This document shows positions 41,756 through 50,767 of a DNA stretch of 64,000 nucleotides, piece by piece. The stretch comes from OLB16 sp964422415 (lineage in GTDB: Bacteria > Hinthialibacterota > Hinthialibacteria > OLB16). Position 1 is the stretch's first letter, and every line of letters begins with the position of its first letter. The DNA lies in assembly GCA_964422415.1 (NCBI GenBank), contig CAYRBI010000009.1, forward strand, positions 1 to 64,000, given 5' to 3'. Position numbers and translations under genes: made by a program. The notes under the pieces are model-generated. The model saw only the letters and a program-made list of their open reading frames with translations, was not told where the DNA came from and made no database searches.

Positions 41756-42470
41756 TACGATCTCCCCGCATCAGGGTCAGGTAGGGCAGGAATTCCTGTC
41801 GTTTGGACATCTCGGCGGATGACCTGAGCTTCTCGAACAGGGCACCCGTGGGGCAGACGTTGACACACTTGCCACAACTGGTGCAGGTGTCCGAACTCCC
41901 CCATGATTGTTTCAGGTCGCAGATGATGCGCGAGTCATCTCCGCGTCCCATCAAGTCCCAGGTATGGGCTCCCTCCACCTCCGCACACACGCGGATACAG
42001 CGCATGCAACGGATACAACGGTTGTTGTCCATGCCGAAACGTTCATGCGACATGTCGACTGACAAGGAGGGATAACGATATGGGAAGTGAATGTGTGTCA
42101 ATCCGAGTTTCTGGGCCCAGGCCTGCAATTCGCAGTGGCCATTGGAAACGCAGATCGAGCAGATGTGATTACGCGCCACGAACAAGAGCTCCAGCAGCAT
42201 CTGGCGGTAACGGGTCAGGCGCTCCGAGTTTGTCGTAACTTCCATGCCTTCCTGGCACTCGGTCACGCAGGCTGGAAGCAACTTATTTGTTCCTTTGACC
42301 TCCACCAGACAGAGACGGCAGGCCCCAATCGGGGACAACCCGTCCAGGTGGCAGAGGGTAGGGATCTGGATGTTATTTTCGCGGGCGACTGTCAGGATGG
42401 TCTGGTCCTCACTCGCGCTCACGTCGCGTCCATCGATAACTAATGTTTTGATTTTTGCGATTGGGCTCAT
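41748..42470 (-). CDS. hoxU: diaphorase iron-sulfur subunit, HoxU-like
   Basis: A 240-residue protein like the N-terminal part of NuoG: a [2Fe-2S] domain (IPTLCHLDGLSPIGACRLC), a His-Cys3 cluster region (NHICSICVSNGHC) and two [4Fe-4S] motifs (CIRCMRCIRVC, CTSCGKCVNVC). It links HoxF to HoxY. GGGAGG is seven bases before the ATG, and the gene overlaps hoxY. The short, NuoG-like form is typical of bidirectional Hox hydrogenases. Confidence 0.94.
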   Translation of the reverse strand: MSPIAKIKTLVIDGRDVSASEDQTILTVARENNIQIPTLCHLDGLSPIGACRLCLVEVKGTNKLLPACVTECQEGMEVTTNSERLTRYRQMLLELLFVARNHICSICVSNGHCELQAWAQKLGLTHIHFPYRYPSLSVDMSHERFGMDNNRCIRCMRCIRVCAEVEGAHTWDLMGRGDDSRIICDLKQSWGSSDTCTSCGKCVNVCPTGALFEKLRSSAEMSKRQEFLPYLTLMRGDRNE

Positions 42471-42487
42471 GTCATATCCTCCCGGAC

Positions 42488-44098
42488 TCAGCCTTCCACC
42501 TGGAGCTGGGAGACATACTCATCCCGGAAGTACTTGAAGGTACTCAACACCGGGTTGGGTGCGGTCTGCCCGAGTCCGCAGAGACTTGTGGATTTTACCA
42601 CGTCGCAGAGTTCCTCCAACATCAGGAGGTCCCGCTGGCTGGCTTCGCCATTCGCGATCTTCGCCAGCAGGTCGTGCATCACGGCGGTCCCGATCCGGCA
42701 AGGTACACACTTGCCACAGGACTCTGATTTGCTGAATTCCATGAAGAACTTGGCCACATCGACCATGTTGGAGGTTTCATCCATCACGATCATGCCGCCC
42801 GACCCCATGATCGAGCCAAGGCGGTTGAGGGATTCATAATCAACTGGAGCGTCCAGGAAGGTTTCCGGGATGCAACCTCCCGAGGGACCACCGGTTTGGA
42901 CCGCTTTGAAGCGTTTTCCTTCTGGAATGCCACCCCCGATGTCGAAGATGATTTCCCGCAGGGTGATGCCCATGGGAACCTCGATCAGGCCGGTGTTATC
43001 AACCCGTCCGGCCAAGGCGAAGACCTTGGTGCCCTTGCTCTTTTCGGTGCCGATCGAGGCGAACCAATCCCCACCCTTGCGTATAATGGTGGGAATATTG
43101 GCCAGCGTCTCCACGTTATTAATGAGAGTGGGCGAATCCCATACGCCGGATTCAGCGGGGAAGGGAGGACGAGGGCGTGGAGTTCCACGGCGGCCTTCGA
43201 TGGAGGCCAACAGCGCGGTTTCCTCGCCGCACACAAAGGCGCCCGCGCCCAAACGCAGTTCGATGTTGAATTGATGCGGAGTTCCCGCGATCTCGTTACC
43301 AAGCATACCGAAACGGTTGGCTTGGCGGATAGCGTTCCGCAGTCTCTTGATGGCCAAGGGGTATTCAGCGCGTACATAGATGTAGCCGTTGGTGGCGCCG
43401 ACCGCATACGCCGCGATGGTCATGCCTTCGATGACCCGGTGCGGATCACTCTCGAGTACGCTGCGGTCCATGAACGCGCCGGGATCGCCTTCATCGGCGT
43501 TACACACTACGAATTTGCCACGTCCTTGCGCGCGTGACTTGGCGACCATGCTCCATTTCAGTCCTGTGGGGAATCCAGCACCGCCGCGTCCACGCAGCCC
43601 GCTCTTAATGATCTCCTCGATGGTTTCCTGAGGAGTCATCTCGCTGAGCACGTTGACGAGTGATGAATAACCGCCCACGGCGATGTATTCCTCGATCCGT
43701 TCTGGATCGATATGTCCACAGTTCTCCAAGACCACCTTCTGTTGACGTTTGAAGAAGGGGACATCGGTGGAGCACTCCAGCCGGCTGACTGGTTGTTCTT
43801 TGCCGAGGTTCTCGACAATCTCGGTCGAATCATCGGGTTTCACATACTGATAAAGGGTTCCCTCGGGTTCAACCGAGACCAATGGACCGCGCGAACACAG
43901 GCCCATGCAGCCGACACCCTTGACATGGTATTTCTCGCCCAGACCTTGGCGGTCGATCTCCTTGGTGAGCGATTCCTGCACCTTGTCCGCATGGGAGGAC
44001 AGGCACCCCGCCGCCACACAGACGCAGATGTGCTTCTGGAACTTCCCTTGAGCTTCCTGCTCTTCCGTTGATACCTGGCTTAGTTCGTCGACGTTCAT
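42488..44098 (-). CDS. hoxF: NADH-binding diaphorase subunit, HoxF-like
   Basis: A 536-residue NuoF-like subunit: an N-terminal thioredoxin-like [2Fe-2S] domain (CVAAGC ... CMGLC), the NADH and FMN domain (GLRGRGGAGFPTGLKW, CNADEGDPGAFMDR, ALLASIEGRRG), an SLBB part and a C-terminal [4Fe-4S] site (SCGKCVPCRIGT ... SLCGLGQTAPNP). It oxidises NADH or reduces NAD+ for the Hox complex. The start overlaps the hoxE stop by four bases. Confidence 0.95.
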   Translation of the reverse strand: MNVDELSQVSTEEQEAQGKFQKHICVCVAAGCLSSHADKVQESLTKEIDRQGLGEKYHVKGVGCMGLCSRGPLVSVEPEGTLYQYVKPDDSTEIVENLGKEQPVSRLECSTDVPFFKRQQKVVLENCGHIDPERIEEYIAVGGYSSLVNVLSEMTPQETIEEIIKSGLRGRGGAGFPTGLKWSMVAKSRAQGRGKFVVCNADEGDPGAFMDRSVLESDPHRVIEGMTIAAYAVGATNGYIYVRAEYPLAIKRLRNAIRQANRFGMLGNEIAGTPHQFNIELRLGAGAFVCGEETALLASIEGRRGTPRPRPPFPAESGVWDSPTLINNVETLANIPTIIRKGGDWFASIGTEKSKGTKVFALAGRVDNTGLIEVPMGITLREIIFDIGGGIPEGKRFKAVQTGGPSGGCIPETFLDAPVDYESLNRLGSIMGSGGMIVMDETSNMVDVAKFFMEFSKSESCGKCVPCRIGTAVMHDLLAKIANGEASQRDLLMLEELCDVVKSTSLCGLGQTAPNPVLSTFKYFRDEYVSQLQVEG

Positions 44099-44595
44099 TG
44101 GCTCAACATCTCCTCGACCCGTTCGTTAAAGGACGACGGATTGGCATTGCCGACCACGACACCATCCAGAACTACCGCGGGAGCGATACCACAAGCTCCC
44201 AAACAACGCGCCGTTATCAAGGACAATTCACCATCCGGGGTGGTTTCACCCGCCTTGATTCCGTGAGCTTTTTCGAGATTGCCCAGGATATGTCCAGTGC
44301 CTTTAATATAGCAGGCGGTACCCATGCACACCACGCACGTGTGCTTGCCCTGAGGCTTCATGTTGAAATAATGATAGAAGGTCGCAACGCCATAAGCCTG
44401 ACTGAGTGGTACCCGCAGGGCGCGCGCCACATATTTCAGGGCCTCTTCATCGACATAACCGAAGCTCTCCTGAACCGCATGGAGGGTCTCGATTAAAGCG
44501 TGGGGTTTATACCCCAACCGCCTCATCGTGGTAGAGATGAGACGCCACCGCTTGTCATCCGATGGAAGAGGTATTTTTTCGGGTGCAAGAATCAT
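44095..44595 (-). CDS. hoxE: thioredoxin-like [2Fe-2S] subunit, HoxE-like
   Basis: A 166-residue NuoE-like protein: helical N-terminus (PHALIETLHAVQESFGYVDE), VATFYHYFNMKP, and the four cluster cysteines in CVVCMGTACYIKG and ARCLGACGIAP. It completes the five-subunit HoxEFUYH set. AGAGGAGA is seven bases before the ATG. The stop overlaps hoxF by four bases. Confidence 0.93.
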   Translation of the reverse strand: MILAPEKIPLPSDDKRWRLISTTMRRLGYKPHALIETLHAVQESFGYVDEEALKYVARALRVPLSQAYGVATFYHYFNMKPQGKHTCVVCMGTACYIKGTGHILGNLEKAHGIKAGETTPDGELSLITARCLGACGIAPAVVLDGVVVGNANPSSFNERVEEMLSQ

Positions 44596-44663
44596 TACTG
44601 TCTCCTCTGTGTATTACCACTGCCAAGAGGGAGGAGGCGGATCACGCCACTCCACCCTCTCGA

Positions 44664-45671
44664 TTATACCACCTTGTAACGGTCAAAGGTTTGTAAAGTC
44701 TTCATGTAATTCGCGCGTTCGAAGGCCGCGGGTTCGGCACAGGATTTTTGGCTGACACTCCCCTTCATCATTTCCACGGAATCGTATTCATTCTCCTCCA
44801 TCCAGCGGCGCATTTCCGCTTCGATGGCGGTCAGGCGGCTGGGACCATTCCGGAGGATTTCCGAGCAGATCATGGCTACATCCGCGCCGACCATGAGGGT
44901 TTTGATGACAGATTGTCCATCCACGATGCCGCTGGTGGCGGCCATACTGAGTTTCAGGTGGCCGTACAGGATTGCGATCCAGCGCAGGGGGAGCCGCATT
45001 TCATAATTCGTGGAGAGCAGCAAGTTAGGTTTAACGGTGAGCTCCTCCAGGTCGATGTCAGGCTGGTAGAAACGGTTGAATAACACCAGACCGTCCGCCC
45101 CCGCCGCCTCAAGCTTCTTCCCCATTGCGAATAACGAACTGAAATAGGGGCTGAGTTTCATCGCCACAGGGATCTTCACGCTCTTTTTGACCTCAGTGAG
45201 AACATCGACATACTTCTGCTCGATATCGTTCCCAGTGAGATCTGGATTGGCGGGGATGTAATAGAGGTTGATCTCCAACGCATCCGCACCGGCCTGTTCG
45301 ATTTTCTTGGCGAAAGTGGTCCACCCACCCACCGAAACACCATTGAGGCTTCCGATCACCGGGATGTCCACGGCTTCTTTCACCTTGCTGAGGTGCTCGA
45401 GGTATTCCTCCGGGCCGAGATTATAGGTCCCAATCTCGGGGAAATACGACAGCGCCTCGGCATGAGCGTTAGCGGAACGCACCAGGAAGTGGTCCAGTTC
45501 CTCAGCCTCGTGGCTGATCTGTTCCTCGAACAACGAGTACATGACGATTGCCGAGGCTCCTGCATCTTCCAGCGAGCGGACCATCCCCAAATCGCGGGAA
45601 AGTGGTGCCGCTGCCGAGGGGACCAACGGGCTTCTCAGTTTCAGTCCCAAGTAATTTGTCGATAGATCCAT
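44664..45671 (-). CDS. dihydroorotate dehydrogenase-like protein
   Basis: A 335-residue FMN-dependent TIM barrel of the dihydroorotate dehydrogenase superfamily (MDLSTNYLGLKLRSPLVPSA, EINLYYIPANPDLTGN, MKLSPYFSSLFAMGKKLEAA, GADGLVLFNRFYQPDID, DVAMICSEILRNGPS). Genes of this type are often next to nifJ, without being the pyrimidine enzyme. The role is unknown; it may pass electrons linked to the ferredoxin pool. GGAGGAAAG precedes the ATG by six bases. It is 141 bases after nifJ. Confidence 0.88.
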   Translation of the reverse strand: MDLSTNYLGLKLRSPLVPSAAAPLSRDLGMVRSLEDAGASAIVMYSLFEEQISHEAEELDHFLVRSANAHAEALSYFPEIGTYNLGPEEYLEHLSKVKEAVDIPVIGSLNGVSVGGWTTFAKKIEQAGADALEINLYYIPANPDLTGNDIEQKYVDVLTEVKKSVKIPVAMKLSPYFSSLFAMGKKLEAAGADGLVLFNRFYQPDIDLEELTVKPNLLLSTNYEMRLPLRWIAILYGHLKLSMAATSGIVDGQSVIKTLMVGADVAMICSEILRNGPSRLTAIEAEMRRWMEENEYDSVEMMKGSVSQKSCAEPAAFERANYMKTLQTFDRYKVV

Positions 45672-45747
45672 CGGTTGCTTTCCTCCTCCAGATCCGAATC
45701 TTTCCTAAGCACCGCAGCTACGCACGGTGACGGGTTTGCTATCCACA

Positions 45748-45788
45748 GGGGGCCCTTCCGCCACCGCACGGACTCGCGGTGGTGCCCC
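45748..45788 (-). promoter_or_regulatory. stem-loop between nifJ and the next gene
   Basis: CCACCGC pairs with GCGGTGG around a loop, and flanking GGGGC/GCCCC can extend the stem. There is no T run. In the 141-base gap inside an otherwise tight operon it could block exonuclease decay or set different mRNA levels for nifJ and the hydrogenase genes. Confidence 0.4.
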
Positions 45789-45812
45789 AACCAACGATGT
45801 TCTCAGGATGGT

Positions 45813-48800
45813 CTAGTTCGTCTGACCGCTTCCGCTTGCGCCGAAATCGGCGGCCGCGAGCGAGCTGTACCGCTTCCAGCGGTCGATCGCATCTTTCTGT
45901 GCCTGTTCAATCAGGCGGGCTGCCGCTTCGGGATTACTCTTGGTCAGCATCTTATAGCGGGTTTCGTTGTAAGCATATTCGGCGACCGGAAGCTTCGGCT
46001 CACGGTAATCCAAAGTGAGTGGATTTTCGCCCTTGGCCTTGAGTTCCGGATTATAACGGTAGAGGGGCCAATGGCCGCACTGGACCGCCATCTTCTGGCA
46101 ATCCAGACCCTTGCTCATATCGATCCCGTGGGCGATGCAGTGGCTGTAAGCAATGATGATCGAGGTTCCCTCGTACCGCTCGGCTTCAATAAAGGCGCGT
46201 ACCACTTGGTTGTCGTTAGCGCCCAAAGAAACCTGGGCGACATAGACGGTGCCATAGCTCATGGCCATCATGCCCAGATCCTTCTTGCCGGTCGGCTTGC
46301 CACCGGCCGCGAACTTGGCGACGGCACCACGCGGGGTGGACTTGGAGGCCTGACCTCCCGTGTTGGAGTACACCTCGGTGTCCAGGACCAGGATGTTGAT
46401 GTTGCGTCCCGAAGCCAGGACATGATCGAGTCCGCCGTATCCAATGTCGTAAGCCCAACCATCACCACCGATGCTCCAGATGCTCTTCTTGACGAGATAA
46501 TCGGCAATGGTGAGTAGACGTTTGGCCTCGGGTTTGGAGCAGGAAGCGAGTTTCGCCTTGAGCGCGGCTACCCGTTCGCGTTGATCGTAGATGCCAGTCT
46601 CATCGGACTGGTTGGCGTTGATGATTGCTCCGGCGAGGTCCGTTTCAATTTCGCTCTTGAGTAGATCCACCAGCTCGAGCGCCTGATGATTCAGCTTGTC
46701 TACAGAGAGGCGGAAGCCCAGACCGAACTCGGCGCAGTCCTCGAACAAGGAGTTGGACCAGGCCGGGCCGCGTCCATCAGCATTTTGGGCCCAAGGGGTG
46801 GTTGGCAGGTTTCCGCCATAGATCGAGGAACAACCTGTTGCGTTGGCGCACAAGGCACGGTCACCGAAGAGCTGGCTGAGAAGCTTCAGATAAGGCGTCT
46901 CGCCGCATCCCGCGCAAGCGCCGGAGTACTCGAAGAGTGGGCGCAGTAACTGTGAACCTTTGATGGTGTCCACCTTGACACTGCGGCGGTCGATCTCGGG
47001 AATACCCAAGAAGAAGTCGTAGTTAGCCCGTTCCTGCTCGCGCAAGGGGAGCTGCAGTTTCATGTTGATCGCCTTGAAATGGGTCTCCCGTTTGTTCTTC
47101 GCCGGGCAGACCTCCACGCACAGGCCGCAGCCGGTGCAATCCTCGGCGGCTACCTGCAGGGTCACCTTCATTCCCTTGAATTCGTTACCCTTCCAATCCG
47201 CGGATTGGAAGGTGGCGGGAGCGCCTTCCAGGGTTTTGGGATCATACACCTTCATGCGGATGGCCGCGTGTGGGCAGATGATCGAGCACTTGGCACATTG
47301 GATGCACCATTCAGGATCCCACACCGGAATATCCTGAGCGATGTTGCGCTTCTCCCACTGAGTCGTGGCGGTTGGGAATGTTCCATCCACTGGCATGGCG
47401 CTGACGGGCAATTGATTACCAAAACCACCATAAATCGGCGCGGTAACCTTCTGCACGAATTCGGGAGCATTGGGGGGTACGATAGGGGGACGTTCGATCT
47501 TGCTGGTAACCGAGGCCGGAACCTTGACCTCATGGAGGTTGGCAAGGGTCATATCGACTGCTTCAAAGTTCTTCTGAACAACGGCCTCGCCTTTCTTGCC
47601 ATAGGTTTTCTTAATGGCCTTCTTGATGGCGGCGATGGCTTCATCCTTAGGCAGGACACCGCTGATCGCGAAGAAACAGGTCTGCATGATGGTGTTGATA
47701 CGTCCGCCCATCCCACTGTCACGTGCCACATTGATGGCGTCGATGACATAGAGCTTGATCTTCTTGTCGATGATCTCCTGCTGCAGACTGCGTGGAATCT
47801 GATCCCATACCTCGTCCGGGCCATAGGGGCTGTTCAACAGGAAAGTCGCACCTGGCATCGCGTCCGCCAGCACATCGTAACGCTCCAGGAAGACGAACTG
47901 GTGGCAGGCCACGAAATTGGCTGAGGTGATCAGGTAAGGTGCGTGGATTTCACGGGGACCAAAGCGCAGGTGCGATACGGTGATCGCGCCTGCTTTCTTG
48001 GAGTCATATACAAAGTATCCCTGAGCGTAGTTGCCAGGCTCCTCGCCGATGATCTTCACCGAGTTCTTGTTGGCGCCGACTGTTCCATCCGACCCAAGGC
48101 CATAAAACAGGGCACGGACGACATCATCCGCCTCGATTGAGAAGGATTCGTCATAATCAAGACTCGTGTGTGATACATCGTCGTTGATCCCCACGGTGAA
48201 GTGATTCTTGGGTTTGGCCTTCTTCAATTCATCGAAGACACCTTTGACCATACCGGGTGTAAATTCCTTGGAGGAGAGTCCATACCGTCCGCCAGTGACA
48301 CGTGGCGGTTGCTTGAAGGGACTTACGCCATCCGCCAAGGTTTCCGTGAAGGCGGTAACAACATCCTGGTAAAGGGGTTCGCCCAAAGAACCGGGTTCTT
48401 TTGTCCGGTCGAGGACAGCCACGGCCTTGGTGGTGATGGGCAGGGCCTTGATGAATTGCTCAACAGGGAAAGGACGATAGAGGCGGACCTTGATAACGCC
48501 GGCCTTCTCGCCACGAGCTTGGAGGAATTTTACGGTTTCCTCCACGGTTTCGGCGCCTGAACCCATGATGACGATGACTTGTTCGGCATCAGGTGCGCCC
48601 ACATACTCGACGAGATGGTACTGCCGTCCAACAATCTTCGCGAAGCGGTCCATGTACTTCTGGACAATACCGGGGACAGCATCATAAAAAGGATTGACTG
48701 TTTCGCGGCCTTGGAAATAGACATCCGGGTTTTGCGCGGTGCCGCGCAGCATCGGCTTGTCGGGGCTTAGGGCGCGTGCACGATGAGCGGCAATCAGGTC

Positions 48801-49391
48801 ATCATCCAGCATGGCCAACATATCTTCATCCGAGAGGGCTTCGACCTTGGCAACTTCATGTGAGGTACGGAAACCATCGAAGAAGTGGATAAAGGGAACA
48901 CGCGCCTCGAGTGTCGCGGCTTGAGCGATCAGGGCGGTATCCATAACCTCTTGAACGGAATTAGAGCCTAACATGGCAAAGCCGGTGGAACGGGCTGAGG
49001 TGATGTCTTGATGATCGCCGAAGATGGAGAGCGCTTGTGCGGCGATAGAACGTGCGGCGACATGGATGACCGCCGAGGTGAGTTCTCCCGCGATCTTATA
49101 CATATTGGGAATCATCAGCAACAAGCCTTGCGACGAGGTAAACGTGGTCGTCAGGGCTCCAGCCTGCAGCGAGCCGTGAACCGCACCAGCCGCTCCACCC
49201 TCACTCTGCATCTCGGCGACATGCGGAATTGTCCCCCAGATGTTCTTGCATCTCTCGGAAGCCCATTGGTCCGAGAATTCTCCCATCGGAGACGAGGGGG
49301 TGATGGGGTAAATGGCAATTACTTCATTTGTGCGGAAGGCGGTATATGCGGCGGCTTCGTTTCCGTCAATAGTGATCCAAGGGCGGGGCAT
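45813..49391 (-). CDS. nifJ: pyruvate:ferredoxin (flavodoxin) oxidoreductase
   Basis: A 1192-residue single-chain enzyme, the usual length. It converts pyruvate and CoA to acetyl-CoA and CO2, reducing ferredoxin. Domain order is complete: PP/Pyr domains at the N-terminus (TIDGNEAAAYTAFRTNEV), a middle two-[4Fe-4S] insert (WCIQCAKCSIICPHA and DCTGCGLCVEVCPAKN), a TPP-binding part with GDGWAYDIGYGG and DTEVYSNTGGQ, and a proximal cluster with CAGCGETPY. GGAG and AAGGAC precede the ATG. It is the first gene of the apparent nifJ-hox-hypA operon. Confidence 0.97.
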   Translation of the reverse strand: MPRPWITIDGNEAAAYTAFRTNEVIAIYPITPSSPMGEFSDQWASERCKNIWGTIPHVAEMQSEGGAAGAVHGSLQAGALTTTFTSSQGLLLMIPNMYKIAGELTSAVIHVAARSIAAQALSIFGDHQDITSARSTGFAMLGSNSVQEVMDTALIAQAATLEARVPFIHFFDGFRTSHEVAKVEALSDEDMLAMLDDDLIAAHRARALSPDKPMLRGTAQNPDVYFQGRETVNPFYDAVPGIVQKYMDRFAKIVGRQYHLVEYVGAPDAEQVIVIMGSGAETVEETVKFLQARGEKAGVIKVRLYRPFPVEQFIKALPITTKAVAVLDRTKEPGSLGEPLYQDVVTAFTETLADGVSPFKQPPRVTGGRYGLSSKEFTPGMVKGVFDELKKAKPKNHFTVGINDDVSHTSLDYDESFSIEADDVVRALFYGLGSDGTVGANKNSVKIIGEEPGNYAQGYFVYDSKKAGAITVSHLRFGPREIHAPYLITSANFVACHQFVFLERYDVLADAMPGATFLLNSPYGPDEVWDQIPRSLQQEIIDKKIKLYVIDAINVARDSGMGGRINTIMQTCFFAISGVLPKDEAIAAIKKAIKKTYGKKGEAVVQKNFEAVDMTLANLHEVKVPASVTSKIERPPIVPPNAPEFVQKVTAPIYGGFGNQLPVSAMPVDGTFPTATTQWEKRNIAQDIPVWDPEWCIQCAKCSIICPHAAIRMKVYDPKTLEGAPATFQSADWKGNEFKGMKVTLQVAAEDCTGCGLCVEVCPAKNKRETHFKAINMKLQLPLREQERANYDFFLGIPEIDRRSVKVDTIKGSQLLRPLFEYSGACAGCGETPYLKLLSQLFGDRALCANATGCSSIYGGNLPTTPWAQNADGRGPAWSNSLFEDCAEFGLGFRLSVDKLNHQALELVDLLKSEIETDLAGAIINANQSDETGIYDQRERVAALKAKLASCSKPEAKRLLTIADYLVKKSIWSIGGDGWAYDIGYGGLDHVLASGRNINILVLDTEVYSNTGGQASKSTPRGAVAKFAAGGKPTGKKDLGMMAMSYGTVYVAQVSLGANDNQVVRAFIEAERYEGTSIIIAYSHCIAHGIDMSKGLDCQKMAVQCGHWPLYRYNPELKAKGENPLTLDYREPKLPVAEYAYNETRYKMLTKSNPEAAARLIEQAQKDAIDRWKRYSSLAAADFGASGSGQTN

Positions 49392-49467
49392 GTCCTTTTC
49401 TCCAACCTTTCTTTCTTGGGCGGTGAGTCGTTGTTAGTGGTAGTTACCGTTCTTGGTATAATGTGGT

Positions 49468-49496
49468 AATTTAATACTTATATTCACCGAAGTCAA
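49468..49496 (-). promoter_or_regulatory. candidate promoter of the nifJ-hox operon
   Basis: On the minus strand, TTGACT (49496-49491) and TAAATT (49473-49468) are separated by 17 bases, about 77 bases before the nifJ ATG. The -35 is a good match and the -10 is a moderate one. The intergenic region is AT-rich and divergent from the gene at 49685. Confidence 0.5.
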
Positions 49497-49684
49497 GACC
49501 AAATCGGACCGTCCTCTCTTATATTCGTATTATTGTTTCCAGGTATTGACTCAACTCTTGATAAATCAGATTGTTATACAGGTTGTCTGGGAGCAGGAAT
49601 GACAAGCTGTATCACTTGTCGAGTTCGTGAATGATATCGAGAAAAACTACTCGATTTGAATATCGCCTGGAGGGAGTCTCTTTC

Positions 49685-50710
49685 GTGAAAAAACTTCAAT
49701 GGGGGATATTGGGAACTGGAACGATTGCACACACTTTCATTAAGGATCTGCAATCCTCCAGAACAGGGATTGCTACGGCGGTCGCCAGCCGTCATCAATC
49801 TTCAGCCGAACAAACCGCCATCGAGCTGGGAGTCCCCCGCTGGTATAAGGGATATGCCACGCTCCTTGAAGATCCGGACATCGATGCGGTCTACATCGCC
49901 ACTTTACACCCCTTTCATAAAGAATGGGCGATTCGTGCCGCCGAGGCGGGTAAACATATCCTCTGTGAAAAACCGATCGGTATGAATACGGGGGAGGCCT
50001 TGGAGATCATCGCCGCCGCGCGCAAGCATGATGTGTTCTTGATGGAAGCCTTCATGTACCGCTGTCACCCGCAGATCGCCAAACTGGTGGAGTTGCTCCG
50101 TGCGGGAACGATTGGGGAGGTAAGGCTTATCCAGGCGGTGTTCAGTGGTAATGGACATTTTCCATTGGACCACCGGGCGCTGGACCGGAGTCTGGGCGGG
50201 GGAGCTATTCTGGATGTGGGCTGCTACTGCACCTCGATGACCCGCCTTGTGGCGGGTGTCGCATTGGGGGGAGAAATCCATGAACCGGATGAAATCACCG
50301 CTTATGGGGTCATTGGGCCGGAGAGCCGGGTGGATGAGTATGCCATCCTGAATGCCAGGTTTCCGGGGGGGATCCTCGCGCAACTCTCAACTGGCCTGCA
50401 CCTTGACCAAGAGGAGGTGGTACGCATTTATGGGAGCGAGGGGTGGATTGTGGTCCGCTCCCCCTGGTTACCTCAGCGTGATGGCCGTGAACCTATTCTG
50501 GAGATTCACCGGCCTGGGCAAGAGGAACCGGAGCTCCTCCGGGTGGAAAGCGATAGGGGGCTGTATGCTCTGGAGGCCGATCTGGTTGCGGAGAACCTCG
50601 AATTCCGGCAGGCTCCATTTCCCGCGGTGACCTGGGCGGATACCCTTGGCAACATGCGGATGCTTGACCTCTGGCTGGAGGCCATCGGTATGCATTACCC
50701 GCCGGTATAG
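49685..50710 (+). CDS. Gfo/Idh/MocA-family oxidoreductase
   Basis: A 341-residue cytoplasmic NAD(P)-dependent oxidoreductase: LQWGILGTGTIAHTFIKDL, DIDAVYIATLHPFHKEWAIR and GKHILCEKPIGMNTGEALEI, with the catalytic Lys in E-K-P, and DVGCYCTSMTRL downstream. It resembles the dehydrogenases acting on xylose, myo-inositol or dihydrodiols; the substrate is open. I use the GTG at 49685, which has GGAGGGAG about eight bases upstream; an ATG at 49631 would add 18 residues. It is divergent from nifJ. Confidence 0.9.
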   Translation: MKKLQWGILGTGTIAHTFIKDLQSSRTGIATAVASRHQSSAEQTAIELGVPRWYKGYATLLEDPDIDAVYIATLHPFHKEWAIRAAEAGKHILCEKPIGMNTGEALEIIAAARKHDVFLMEAFMYRCHPQIAKLVELLRAGTIGEVRLIQAVFSGNGHFPLDHRALDRSLGGGAILDVGCYCTSMTRLVAGVALGGEIHEPDEITAYGVIGPESRVDEYAILNARFPGGILAQLSTGLHLDQEEVVRIYGSEGWIVVRSPWLPQRDGREPILEIHRPGQEEPELLRVESDRGLYALEADLVAENLEFRQAPFPAVTWADTLGNMRMLDLWLEAIGMHYPPV

Positions 50711-50767
50711 CGGAACCGGGACAGTTTGTATTTAATGAAGGATTATCCTTAGGATGAAATCGACCCT

